Assembly (NCBI GenBank): GCA_035772405.1
Contig: JAYKKM010000142.1
Span: 2,710,998 to 2,774,997 of the forward strand
From: Chrysogorgia sp. JL179-B06
Taxonomy: Eukaryota; Cnidaria; Anthozoa; Scleralcyonacea; Chrysogorgiidae
Direction: 5' to 3'
DNA: 64,000 nucleotides
Shown one piece after another: positions 50,292 through 63,036 of the stretch. A program made the translations under genes and the position numbers. Under the pieces are notes generated by a model that was not told the origin of the DNA, ran no database searches, and saw nothing but the letters and a program-made list of their open reading frames with translations. Every line of letters starts with the position of its first letter. Position 1 is the stretch's first letter.

Positions 50292-53200
50292 TTTAATCTT
50301 TAATTAAATTTCTTTACACACGGTAGCCTATTCAGTAAAACTGTTTTTCAAAGGGCCGTGCTATTATAGTTAAAAATAAGTACAGCATAAACCTAACTAT
50401 ATATAAATATATCAATAAACAATACTAAAATAAAAATACAAATGTAAGTCAATATATACAATTATATTACAAGTCGTCAGCTATTCAATTATGAAAGATT
50501 CTTAAGTCGTCGTTTGAATGACGAGATTAGATAGACTTTGATAATTGTCAGTTACTTCATTGGACAGTTCGTTCCACGAAATTGCAGCCCTATATGAGTA
50601 ACTTGTTTTAAGGTAATTAGCATTTGTTTTGCCAAAGTAAGTTTAGTGCCATTACTTCGTAAATTGTAATTTTCATTATCACAAGTATTAAATAAGTCAA
50701 CAAGATAATTTGGTAATTTCGATGTCAATGCTCTAAATGTCATCAAAGTTTGACGATTTCCTAGAATCTCGTGAATTGACATCCAACCAAGTTTTTCTAA
50801 AATTTCAGTGGAACGAACATTGTAAGTATCACCAGTTATAACACGCGCCGCTCTCTTTTGTTGTTTTGAAAGTTTATTAATATGAGTAATACAACCATCG
50901 TTCCAGACAGTTGAGCAATATCTGAAGTGAGGCAACACTAAAGCATTATACATATTTATTAGAATTTTTTGGGGAACAAATGATTTTGCCCTTCGAAGTA
51001 AAGCAATGTTTTTCGAAATTTTCTTACATTGTACTTCATTGTGTTTTCCCCACTTCAGCTGTTCATCAAGAGTTACACCAAGTGATTTCTTATGGGGGAC
51101 TTGTTTGATTTTATCACCCCCTATGCTTATTTCAGGGCTTTCGTTAATTGAGGCCAGATGATATTTGGAGCCAATAATCATAAATTCGGTTTTAGTTTTA
51201 TTGAGTGTGAGTTTATTTCCCATAAGCCACTGGTGAACATTATCGAGATCATTATTAAAGTGCATATAAGCCCTACAGGGTTTTTAGTTATTCGTGTAGA
51301 CCACGAAAAATGACCTAATAAAGTATTTTACAGTTTTTGATTTGGTCCTTTCGTTTCCGAGATATTGCTCTTCAAACATAGCCATTTGGCGTTGTTTGCA
51401 TAAAAAAGCCGCGCGTGAGAGAGTCCCTGGTACTCGGGGACGGATTAGATCTTCACAAACAAGGAATACATAGCGTTTTGGACAACAACAAGTTCAAAAG
51501 ATCATATATCAAGTGAAATCGCCGCGATATCACGCTCAAATTCAGACTCAAATGAGTATGAAAGCCCATTGTCTAGTTCAGATAATATAATCGAGGAAGA
51601 AACTGAACTATCGGCGAAATATGAGGACGAGTTTGATGACTGTTTCATGGACGCCTACGCTGATGAGCCGTTTGCTGACGCAGAATGGCTTGCCGCGTAT
51701 GAAAGAAGAAGGGAGGAGGACAAAAAACACTTGGAACAACTTACTCGAAGGTGGAATGGTGCTGAATCCGTCAAATCTTGGTACGTTTATTGCGCCATAT
51801 TTGTCATATATTTCATCAATTTATTTTATGTACAGTATGGTATGGGTTTATTGGTTTATTGTATAGCCTATAGTATAGGTGCAAGTGTGGGAACTATTAC
51901 AGTTCGTTGTAACTGTAAAACCCTAGGGAAATGTTCGACTGTTTCGTGCATAACTTGAACATCCTGGCTTTGGAATTTGGTCCTGTTTGTCTCAACAGAT
52001 GGAGTTTGAACACTTTTCAGACACGAGACGGACGTCGATACAATCAAATATTATCAAAAGAAAGGTAATATGAGAGGCCAAACTATTAAAATATTTAGCA
52101 AACAACCTTGTCAATATCAAACTAAACATAGAAAAAATTTAATTTTACCATTCCATTTTATAATAGGTGTCTATGTGTAGTTTAATATTGACAAGGTTGT
52201 TTGCTAAATATTTTAACATACTTTTGGCCTCTCATATTACGTCCAATTCGTGTCTGAAAAGTGTTTGCCGCTAACTCCAAACTTCATCTGTTGAGACAAA
52301 CAGGACCAAAGCCAGGATCTTCAGTCATGCACGGAGGCTGTTAACCTACGACTTCAATCAATTTAGTGTCGCTCAAAACAGTCGAACATTTCTTATTTCT
52401 GTGCAGCAACAACATTCCGTAGGGTTTTACAGTTACAACGACATCAATACAGTTCTCCCACTAGTTGCACCTATACTACAGGCTATACAATAAAACCCAT
52501 ACCATACTGTACATAAAATAAATTAATGAAAGATATGACCTATATGGCGCAATGAACGTACCAAGATTTTACGGATTCAGCACCATTCCACCTTCGAGTA
52601 AGTTGTTCCAAGTGTTTTTTGTCCTCCTCCCTTCTTCTTTCATACGCGGCAAGCCATTCTTCGTCAGCCAACGGCTCATCAGCGTAGGCGTCCATGAAAC
52701 AGTCATCAGACTCGTCCTCATATTTCGCCAATAGTTCAGTTTCTTCCTCGATTATATTATCTGAACTAGACAATGGGCTTTCATACTTATTTGAGTCTGA
52801 ATTTGAGTGTGATATCGCGGCGATTTCACTTGATATATGATCTTTTGAACTTGTTGTTGTCCAAAACGTTATGTATTCCTTGTTTGTGAAATCTAATCCG
52901 TCCCCGAGTACCAGGACTCTCTCACGCGCGGCTTTCAACGCCAAATGGCTATGTTTGAAGAGCAATATCTCGGAAACGAAAGGACCAAATCCAAAACTGT
53001 AAAATACTTTATCAGGTCATTTTTTGTGGTCTACACGAATAACTGAAAACCCCGTAGGGCTTATATGCACTTTAAGTTTATTTTGTATCTCATAGGAATT
53101 ATTACCTTTACAAGTGAGATTCGTATCATCAGCGAATAAAGTCGCCTCAGTTTTTTCCAAACAATTCGGTAAATCATTTATATACAGGAGAAAAAGGATG

Positions 53201-55001
53201 GGACCAAGGTTAGATCCTTGTGGTACTCCACAACCAATTTCTCCTGTATCGGATGATCTGCCGTTTATTACACAAATTTGTTTTCTGTTCCCGATATAGG
53301 ACTTAAACCATTCGAGAGTGTTCCCTCTTATACCATAAAATTAAAGTTTTGAGATAAGGATCTCATGATTAACAGTATCGAATGCTTTTTTTGAGATCTA
53401 AAAACAGGACACCGCTAATCATACCTTTATCCATGTTGTATAGCCATTCATTCGTAGAACTAAGCAACGTAGTTTCGGTAGAATGTTGTAACCGGAAACC
53501 AGACTGCTGTTCAACGAGGATATTATTTTCAGTCATAAATAATCTTAGCTGTTTGCATACCAATTTCTCAAAAAGTTTAGCGACAACAGAGATTACCGAA
53601 ATTGGTCGATAGTTACCACAATCAGTTTTATCTCCTTCCGTGAAGATTGGCGAAACTTTAGCTAATTTCCAGTCCTCAAAGAAGATTGCTGTCTGAAGTG
53701 ACAGATTATAAATGCGCAATAGCGACTCAGTAATAGTTTCACCAGCGTCTTTTAATAGCTTCATACTGATACCATCAATACCTGATGATTTTTTAGTTTT
53801 TAACTGGCTTAAAGTGTTCATTAATTCCAGACTGGTCACATTTCTGAAATAGAACGAGTTTTCAACAGGAGTCACAAAGCTCAATGGATCAATATCACTG
53901 TCTTTAATATTATCAGCTAATTAAGAGTCAATTGTTGAAAAATATTTATTAAATCCATTAGCAATATCTTTATCTCCAGTTAAAATTTGATCATTAGCGT
54001 TCAATTGTTTGACTTGCGTGGTCTTGGATTTCTTATTTAACAATTCATTAATAGCTTGCCAGCTTTCTTTGCTATTTTTAGCTTTGCTTAATTTTGTTGT
54101 TTCTTTCCCGTAACTCGTCATTTTCATTCTTTAGCTTTATAATCTCTTCCCTTAGACCAGTAACAAGGTCATCAGAGCGATAGAGATTCTCATTTCTGAT
54201 ATCGTTGATTTCGGTTGATAGAGCTTCGACTTTTGCACTAATAGTTTCTGCAAATTGTTCAATTTTACTCTTAAGATCAGTCAATGATGATTTGTCACAC
54301 TGGGCAGTTTCTTTTCCCAGGGGAGTGGTGTTGTTACCCACAATATGTAAATTATCTTGATCTTGAAGCACGAGATTTGAATTGACTTTCTTTTCACGCT
54401 CATATTTTTCCCTATTTCGAATGATTGATAATAATTTGGCCTTAACCTCATCAGCCTTAGCTCCTTTAAGGGTGAGCGATCCTTTGGTGGAGTACCAACG
54501 AATTGATAACTCTTCACTTTCATAAAGTTTTGAACCACCGCCTGGTGATGTCCACTTTGCACACGGCAACTTCAAATCAACAACGAGGTCACAAAGACCT
54601 TCGAAATTGCCGAGCCATTTTAAGTTTCCCCTCTCTGAGGTTACCAAATCATTCCCAAATGATGTACTAGGTATGACCATGTAGCATGAATTAACATCCA
54701 GGCATAGAGTAGATTCTTCCTGGATATTGTAGATTTCCAGGGTATGGTCATCTTCAAGTTGTTTGTCATTGAAGGTAAGTCGCTGTTGATCGGGAGGAAA
54801 TCCTTCCGTATCTTGGATTTTGAACTTTAAATTCATAATTGTATCCTTAGGATCGATTTCGAGAGCTGTAATCTTACCATTTTGGGTCTTCACAAGGATT
54901 TTCATGATGAAATTTATCAAAATTTGTCAGAGTTCAACAAAACACGTCTTGCATCAATCAATGCAAATTCTCCACTGCAAATTCTCCAATGCAAATTCTC
55001 C
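50292..55001 (-). mobile_element. LINE-C copy 3
   Basis: ORF1 intact (54,905-54,078, 275 codons from the MKILVK start), RT fingers/palm 54,127-53,921 and 53,884-53,369, C-terminal part 51,265-50,552. A premature stop near 53,920 and one-base indels separate the RT pieces. Confidence 0.85.
51259..53071. mobile_element. TTAA-flanked fold-back element, copy 3
   Basis: TTAA at 51,255-51,258 and 53,072-53,075. Exon-like ORFs at 51,569-51,958 (plus) and 52,965-52,540 (minus). Confidence 0.88.
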
Positions 55002-55312
55002 GATGCTTTATTGGGGCCCAACCCTTGTAGCAATTTTAAAACTTCATTTTCAGAAGTTTCGTGGAAACAAAGAAGTCCATTAACTGGGTAGTTTACATCA
55101 TTAAGAAAGCTAGCAGGTGATGTAGTCGATCGAGAAATATTGCTCGCAAGTTTTTCTCCTAATTCAACAAAATATTTATTAAAAGCATCAGGGATCAATA
55201 TTTCATCAATTATTTCACCATCTTGGCATTTTATTTCTGTAATTTTGTTCTTATTCGACGGTTTATTCATTAATTCATTAATTGTTTTCCAGGTCAGTTT
55301 TCCAGGTCTGTT
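55002..55312 (-). mobile_element. LINE-B copy 5, 5' part
   Basis: As in the other units; its minus-strand frame continues upstream into the satellite (to 55,345) only because satellite monomers are stop-poor. Confidence 0.85.
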
Positions 55313-58300
55313 GTGTGCCCCAGTTAACCTCGCCAATCTCACCAACCGTGACGATCGGACGAATCGGACGATTGGACGGATTTTTCGCTGTACATCTTCG
55401 CAGTGTGCCCTCAGTTAACCTCACCAATCTCACGATCCGTCACGATCGGACAAATCGGACGATTGGATGGATTTTTTCGCTGTACCTCTTCGCAGTGTGC
55501 CCTCAGTTAACCTCACCAATCTCACCATCCGTCACTATCGGACAAATCGGACGAATCGGAACCATTTGACGGATTTTTAGCTGTACCTCTTCGCAGTGTT
55601 CCCTCAGTTAACCTCACCAATCTCACCATCCGTCACGATCGGACAAATCGGACGATTGGACGGATTTTTCGCTGTATCTCTTCGCAGTGTGCCCTCAGTT
55701 AACCTCACCAATCTCACGATTCGTCCACGATCGGACGATTGGACGGATTTTTCGCTGTACCTCTTCACAGTGTGCCCTCAGTTAACCTCACCAATCTGAC
55801 GATCCGTCAAGATCGGACAAATCGGACGAATCCGACGATTGGACGGATTTTTTCGCTGTACCTCTTCGCAGTGTGCCTTCAGTTAACCTCACAAATCTCA
55901 CCATCCTTCAAGATCGGACCAAATCGGACGAATCGGACGATTGGACGGATTTTTCGCTCTACCTCTTCGCAGTGTGCCCTCAGTTAACCTCACCAATCTC
56001 ACGATCCGTCACGATCGGACAAATCGGACGAATTTTTCGCTGTACCTCTTCGCAGTGTGCCATCCATCACGATCGGACAAATCGGACGATTGGACGGATT
56101 TTTCTCTGTACCTTTTCGCAGTGTGCCCTCAGTTAACCTCACCAATCTCACGATTTCGTCAGGATCGGACGAGTCGGACGATTGGACGGATTTTTCGCTG
56201 TACCTCTTCGCAGTGTGCCCTCAGTTAACCTCACCAATCTCGCGATTCGTCACGATCGGACAAATCGGACGAATCGGACGATTGGACGGATTTTTCGCTG
56301 TACCTCTTCGCAGTGTCCCTCAGTTAACCTCACCAATCTCACCATCCGTCAAGATCGGACAAATCGGACGAATCGGAAGATTGGACGGATTTTTCGCTCT
56401 ACCTCTTCGCAGTGTGCCCTCAGTTAACCTCACCAATCTCACCATCCGTCACGATCAGACGAATCGGACGATTGGACGGATTTTTTGCTGTGCCTCTTCG
56501 CAGTGTGCCCTCGGTTAACGTCACCAATCTCACGATTCGTCACGATAGGATAAATCGGACGATTGGACGGATTTTTCGCTGTACCTCTTCGCAGTGTGCC
56601 CTCAGTTAACCTCACCAATCTCACAATCCGTCACGATCGGACAAATCGTACGAATTTTTCGCTGTACCTCTTCGCAGTGTGCCCTCAGTTAACGTCACAA
56701 TCTCCACCATCCATCACGATCGGACAAATCGGACGATTGGACGGATTTTTCTCTGTACCTTTTCGCAGTGTGCCCTCAGTTAACCTCACCAATCTCACGA
56801 TTCGTCCAGGATCGGACGATTGGACGGATTTTTCGCTGTACCTCTTCGCAATGTGCCCTCAGTTTAACCTCACCAATCTCACGATTCGTCACGATCGGAC
56901 AAATCGGACGAATGGACGGATTTTTTCGCTGTACCTCTTCGCAGTGTGCCCTCAGTTAACCTCACCAATCTCACCATCCGTCACGATCGGACGAATCGGA
57001 CGATTGGACGGATTTTTTGCTGTAACCTCTTCGCAGCTTGCCCCTCGGTTAACGTCACCAATCTCACGATTCGTTACCGATAGGACAAATCGGACGATTG
57101 CAAGGATTTTTCGCTGTACCTCTTCGCAGTGTGCCCTCAGTTAACCTCACCAATCTCACGATCCGTCACGATCGGACCAAATCGGAACGAATTTTTTCGC
57201 TGTACCTCTTCGCAGTGTTCCCCTCAGTTAACGTCACAATCTCACCATCCGTCACGATCGGACAAATCGGACGATTGGACGGATTTTTCTCTGTACCTTT
57301 TCGCAGTGTGCCCTCAGTTAACCTCACCAATCTCACGATTCGTCAGGATCGGACGAGTCGGACGATTTGGACGGATTTTTCGCTGTACCTCTTCGCAGTG
57401 TGCCCTCAGTTAACCTCACCAATCTCGCGATTTCGTCACGATCGGACAAATCGGACGAATCGGACGATTGGACGGATTTTTCGCTGTACCTCTTCGCAGT
57501 GTCCCTCAGTTAACCTCACCAATCTCACCATCCGTCAAGATCGGACAAATCGGACGAATCGGGAAGATTGGACGGATTTTTTCGCTCTACCTCTTCGCAG
57601 TGTGCCCCTCAGTTAACCTCACCAATCTCACCATCCGTCACGATCAGACGAATCGGACGATTGGACGGATTTTTTGCTGTGCCTCTTCGCAGTGTGCCCT
57701 CGGTTAACGTCACCAATCTCACGATTCGTCACGATAGGATAAATCGGACGATTGGACGGATTTTTCGCTGTAACCTCTTCGCAGTGTGCCCTCAGTTAAC
57801 CTCACCAATCTCACAATCCGTCACGATCGGACAAATCGTACGAATTTTTCGCTGTACCTCTTCGCAGTGTGCCCTCAGTTAACGTCACAATCTCACCATC
57901 CATCACGATCGGACAAATCGGACGATTGGACGGATTTTTCTCTGTACCTTTTCGCAGTGTGGCCCTCAGTTAACCTCACCAATCTCACGATTCGTCAGGA
58001 TTCGGACGATTGGACGGATTTTTCGCTGTACCTCTTCGCCAATGTGCCCTCAGTTAACCTCACCAATCTCACGATTCGTCACGATCGGACAAATCGGACG
58101 AATGGACGGATTTTTTCGCTGTACCTCTTCGCAGTGTGCCCTCAGTTAACCTCACCAATCTCACCATCCGTCACGATCGGACGAATCGGACGATTGGACG
58201 GATTTTTTGCTGTACCTCTTCGCAGTTGCCCTCGGTTAACGTCACCAATCTCACGATTCGTTACGATAGGACAAATCGGACGATTGCAAGGATTTTTCGC

Positions 58301-61300
58301 TGTACCTCTTCGCAGTGTGCCCTCAGTTAACCTCACCAATCTCACGATCCGTCACGATCGGACAAATCGGACGAATTTTTCGCTGTACCTCTTCGCAGTG
58401 TTCCCTCAGTTTAACGTCACAATCTCACCATCCGTCACGATCGGACAAATCGGACGATTGGACGGATTTTTCTCTGTACCTCTTCGCAGTGTGCCCTCAG
58501 TTAACCTTACCAATCTCACGATTCGTCACGATCGGACGAATCGGACGATTGGACGGATTTTCGCTGTACCTCTTCGCAGTGTGCCCTCAGTTAAACCTCA
58601 CCAATCTCACGATTCGTCACGATCGGACAAATCGGTACGAATCGGACGATTGGACGGATTTTTAACTGTACCTCTTCGCAGTGTGCCCTTAGTTAACCTC
58701 ACCAATCTGACGAACCGTCACGATCGGACGATTGGACGGATTTTTTCGCTGTACCTCTTCTGGAGTGTGCCCTCAATCTCACGATTCGTCTCGATCGGAC
58801 GAATCGGACGATTGTACGGATTTTTCGCTGTACCTCTTCGCAGTGTGACCTCAGTTAACCTCACCAATCTCGCGATTCGTCACGATCGGACAAATCGGAC
58901 GAATCGGACGATTGGACGGATTTTTCGCTGTACCTCTTCGCAGTGTGCCCTCAGTTAACCTCACCAATCTCACCATCCGTCAAGATCGGACAAATCGGAC
59001 GAATCGGACGATTGGACGGATTTTTTCGCTGTACCTCTTCGCAGTGTGCCCTCAGTTAACCTCACCAATCTCACCATCCATCACGATCGGACAAATCGGA
59101 CGATTGGACGGATTTTTCTCTGTACCTTTTTCGCAGTGTGCCCTCAGTTAATCCTCGCCAATCTCACGATTTCGTCACGATCGGACAAATCGTACGAATT
59201 TTTCGCTGTTACCTCTTCGCAGTGTTCCCATCAGTTAACGTCACAATCTCACCATCCATCACGATCGGACAAATCGGACGATTGGACGGATTTTTCTCTG
59301 TACCTTTTCGCAGTGTGCCCTCAGTTAACCTCACCAATCTCACGATTTCGTCACGATCGGACAAATCGGACGAATTTTTCGCTGTACCTCTTTCGCAGTG
59401 TTCTCTCAGTTAACGTCACAATCTCACCATCCGTCACGATCGGACAAATCGGACGATTGGACGGATTTTTCTCTGTACCTCTTCGCAGTGTGCCCTCAGT
59501 TAACCTTACCAATCTCACGATTCGTCACGATCGACGAATCGGACGATTGGACGGATTTTTCGCTCTACCTCTTCGCAGTGTGCCCTCAGTTAACCTCACC
59601 AATCTCACGATTCGTCACGATCGGACAAATCGGACGAATCGGACGATTGGAGGGATTTTTAACTGTACCTCTTCGCAGTTGTGCCCTCAGTTAACCTCAC
59701 CAATCTCACGATCCGTCACGATCGGACAAATCGGGACGAATTTTTCGCTGTACCTCTTCGCAGTGTTTCCCTCAGTTAACGTCACAATCTCACCATCCGT
59801 CACGATCGGACAAATCGGACGATTGGACGGATTTTTCTCTGTACCTCTTCGCAGTGTGCCCTCAGTTAACCTCACCAATCTCACGATTCGTCACGATCGG
59901 ACGAATCGGACGATTGGACGGATTTTTCGCTGTTACCTCTTCGCAGTGTGCCCTCAGTTAACCTCACCAATCTCACGATTCGTCACGATCGGACAAAATC
60001 GGGACGAATCGGACGATTGGACGGATTTTTAACTGTACCTCTTCGCAGTGTGCCCTTAGTTAACCTCACCAATCTGACGAACCGTCACGATCGGACGATT
60101 GGACGGATTTTTCGCTGTAACCTCTTCTGAGTGTGCCCTCAATCTCACGATTCGTCTCGATCGGACGAATCGGACGATTGTACGGATTTTTTCGCTGTAC
60201 CTCTTCGCAGTGTGACCTCAGTTAACCTCACCAATCTCGCGATTCGTCACGATCGGACAAATCGGACGAATCGGACGATTGGACGGATTTTTCGCTGTAA
60301 CCTCTTCGCAGTGTGCCCTCAGTTAACCTCACCAATCTCACCATCCGTCAAGATCGGACAAATCGGACGAATCGGACGATTGGACGGATTTTTCGCTGTA
60401 CCTCTTCGCAGTGTGCCCTCAGTTAACCTCACCAAATCTCACCATCCATCACGATCGGACAAATCGGACGATTGGACGGATTTTTCTCTGTTACCTTTTC
60501 GCAGTGTGCCCTCAGTTAACCTCGCCAATCTCACGATTCGTCACGATCGGACAAATCGGACGAATTTTTCGCTGTACCTCTTCGCAGTGTTCCCTCAGTT
60601 AACGTCACAATCTCACCATCCATCACGATCGGACAAATCGGACGATTGGACGGATTTTTCTCTGTACCTTTTTCGCAGTGTGCCCTCAGTTAACCTCACC
60701 AATCTCACGATTCGTCACGATCGGACAAAATCGGACGAATTTTTCGCTGTACCTCTTCGCAGTGTTCTCTCAGTTAACGTCACAATCTCACCATCCGTCA
60801 CGATCGGACAAATCGGACGATTGGGACGGATTTTTCCTCTGTACCTCTTCGCAGTGTGCCCTCAGTTAACCTTACCAATCTCACGATTCGTCACGATCGG
60901 ACGAATCGGACGATTGGACGGATTTTTCGCTCTACCTCTTCGCAGTGTGGCCCTCAGTTAACCTCACCAATCTCACGATTCGTCACGATCGGACAAATCG
61001 GACGAATCGGACGATTGGAGGGATTTTTAACTGTACCTCTTCGCAGTGTGCCCTCAGTTAACCTCACCAATCTGACGATCCGTCACGATCGGACAATTGG
61101 ACGGATTTTTCGCTGTACCTCTTTGCAGTGTGCCCTCAGTTAACCTCACCAATCTCACGATTCGTCACGATCGGACGATTGGACGGATTTTTCGCTTGTA
61201 CCTCTTCGGAGTGTGCCCTCAATCTCACGATTCGTCACGATCGGACGAATCGGACGATAGTACGGATTTTTTCGCTGTACCTCTTCGCAGTGTGCGCTCA

Positions 61301-61360
61301 TTTAACCTCACCAATCTCACGATTCGTCACGATCGGACAAATCGGACAGATCGGAGAAAT
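55313..61360. repeat. satellite array 5 (~6 kb) with higher-order repeats
   Basis: About 65 monomers of 70-110 bp. Variant monomers recur at fixed distance. GATTGCAAGGATTTTTC (57,095; 58,282) and the ATAGGATAAATCGG variant (56,547; 57,735) give a ~1.19-kb period. GACGAACCGTCA (58,709; 60,076), ATTGTACGGATTTTT (58,811; 60,177) and GGAGGGATTTTTAAC (59,649; 61,017) give a ~1.37-kb period. Long plus-strand frames (up to 390 codons) are by-products of stop-poor monomers. Many one-base length differences. Confidence 0.95.
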
Positions 61361-61518
61361 CGGACTTTTTTATTTGTTGTTGTCTTATTTGCTATAATAA
61401 GTAAAAAATAATAAGGGAAAAAACAAACAAACAAAGATCCTAGAAGTTTTATCGTGATGAAAAAAAAATCAATACAATTAAAAGGGAAGAAATAAATTTG
61501 GAAAACCTTTTTCTCGAG

Positions 61519-61705
61519 ATGCTAAACATACCTTATGTTGGTATTCCTAAGCAAATTTATACTGGTGTAAAACGTATAGTAAGCGGTAAAAAGAAGAAGC
61601 AAATGAAAAATGTTAGACATATAGGTGGTGCGGTGGGAAAACGTTAAAAGGAAACAAAAAGGAGGATTTTTAGCACCTTTATTATTAGCTTCAATATTTA
61701 AATAA
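61519..61705 (+). pseudogene. small basic protein with hydrophobic C-terminus, one frame break
   Basis: First frame from the ATG at 61,519 codes MLNIPYVGIPKQIYTGVKRI then a Lys-rich run, and stops at 61,647. The adjacent frame continues with KGGFLAPLLLASIFK to the stop at 61,703-61,705. Basic followed by a hydrophobic tail recalls the small core/minor capsid proteins of adintovirus-like elements; this likeness is weak. Convergent with the protease relic. Confidence 0.35.
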
Positions 61706-61924
61706 AATCTCTAAACAGACAATTGTGAATTGTGTTGTAAATATTTTAATTAAAATTTTGATTTATTAAAAGAACAACAACTTTGATTATTAGCTTTTCT
61801 GTGTTTCTATTTTATTTTTAAATTTTTTTATTATAAATGTTAACTATTACCTTTCCTAGTATAACTATTTTTACGACCTAATTTAATATCATTAATTAAT
61901 TAATTTTTATTTTTACTTTTAAAT

Positions 61925-62310
61925 AACAAATATTTTTGTTGTTTGTTGTATTTCGTTTTTACATTTATTATGTAAATAATAAAGACTCCAATTTCCACAT
62001 AAAACTATTGCACGGGATTGAAGGGGAATTTTTTTGATCATAAACAAATGTCAAATTATTTGTTTCAGCATAAGTCATTCCAATACGTACGTTTATAAAA
62101 ACTAACGTTTTTGTCAAAACTATCAAAAAATACATGTGTTTGTTTTTATCAACCCAAGCAGCTACCCAATGCTGTCCTTTATCTTTTGACTTATCTGTAT
62201 TCCAAATTCAAGATAAGGAAATTTGATTTTTTCAGGAAATACATCTGCCGGATAAGCACCAAAAAATATTTGTTTAAAATCGAGTTTGTGCTTGCTATTT
62301 TATTAATGTC
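61925..62310 (-). pseudogene. adenain-like cysteine protease, broken in three frames
   Basis: Motifs of the adenovirus-type protease occur in the right order on the minus strand but in shifting frames. An F-G-A-Y-P-A-D-like block lies near 62,260, the histidine block GQHWVAAWVD near 62,165-62,195, an FDS block near 62,130, and the cysteine block LCGNWSLYYL near 61,966-61,995. His, Asp and Cys of the triad are all present. At least three single-base frame changes, mostly in T or A runs, separate them. The family matures virion proteins. A dead copy, or an error-affected live one. Confidence 0.65.
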
Positions 62311-62503
62311 ATCGGTATATAAAAATTTATGTATAAAACATAAATTAGGAATAATTTTTTTTCTTCTTTTATCTCTATCGGATAGAAAAGGTCCTCGTAT
62401 TCATCGTATTCTTTTAAGTGTCTATTAAAAACGATACTAGGTGATTGTGGTTGAGATACCAGCTAAAGATGAGTGAACGCCTTCATCCTCATCACTTCCA
62501 TCT

Positions 62504-62917
62504 TTATATTGTTGTCGAAGCTTTGAATTTCGTATATAATGTACAGATATTTTCATTTTTTTTAATTCTTTTTAAAACTTTAGAATGTTGTTTAGATGTT
62601 AAATTATAATTTTGATTTTTCGATACATTGTGTGTTAAATCATACAACATATCCCCATAATCAACATTATAATTATTTAACCTTAATATGTCATCTTTTG
62701 TGTCAATGTGTTTAATACGTGCTTCACTTAAATTAGTATATGTAGATTTTCCCTGCTCCCGCTTCTTGTGATTCTTCTTCTTGGTCATTGGTAGTAGTTG
62801 CTTCAGCTTTTCCCTCTTTAGTTTTTCTTTCTTTTTTAAAAAAATCACTATATTTTCTTCAGTTTGATTATTATTCTTTGTTTTTAATTCTTGTTCCATT
62901 TTATCTTTACTTTCCAA
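62504..62917 (-). CDS. lysine-rich ORF, unrecognised
   Basis: 137 codons, highly charged (Lys/Glu/Asn) from AT-rich sequence, with LTHNVSKNQNYNLTSKQHS and KFKASTTI near the end. Placed upstream of the protease relic in the same direction, so it may be a gene of the same element. No domain recognised and composition alone could create such an ORF. Confidence 0.3.
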   Translation of the reverse strand: MESKDKMEQELKTKNNNQTEENIVIFLKKKEKLKREKLKQLLPMTKKKNHKKREQGKSTYTNLSEARIKHIDTKDDILRLNNYNVDYGDMLYDLTHNVSKNQNYNLTSKQHSKVLKRIKKNENICTLYTKFKASTTI

Positions 62918-63036
62918 TAAAGCATATTCCTCTTTGTTTTTTTATTCCTTGTAATACATTTTTTATTATCATTATCTTTTATTATTAATTCTAAGATTTA
63001 ATTTAATTTATTTAGATTCAACTAAATTGTACTTTA

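Larger units (their letters stand above)
32357..55312. repeat. three tandem ~7.8-kb composite units
   Basis: Units 32,357-40,074, 40,075-47,880 and 47,881-55,312 each contain LINE-B, LINE-A, LINE-C, the TTAA fold-back element and the short satellite in the same order. Equivalent junctions (start of LINE-C at 34,680, 42,481, 50,292) are 7,801 and 7,811 bp apart. Differences are few and mostly single-base indels. Every insertion junction is shared, so amplification came after all insertions. Confidence 0.93.

Noticed and set aside
55596..61411. Long plus-strand ORFs (up to 390 codons) in the satellite
   Set aside because: They follow the repeat monomer in several overlapping frames, contain repeated FAVPLRSVPSVNLTNLT-type words and no independent codon pattern; they result from stop-poor monomers.
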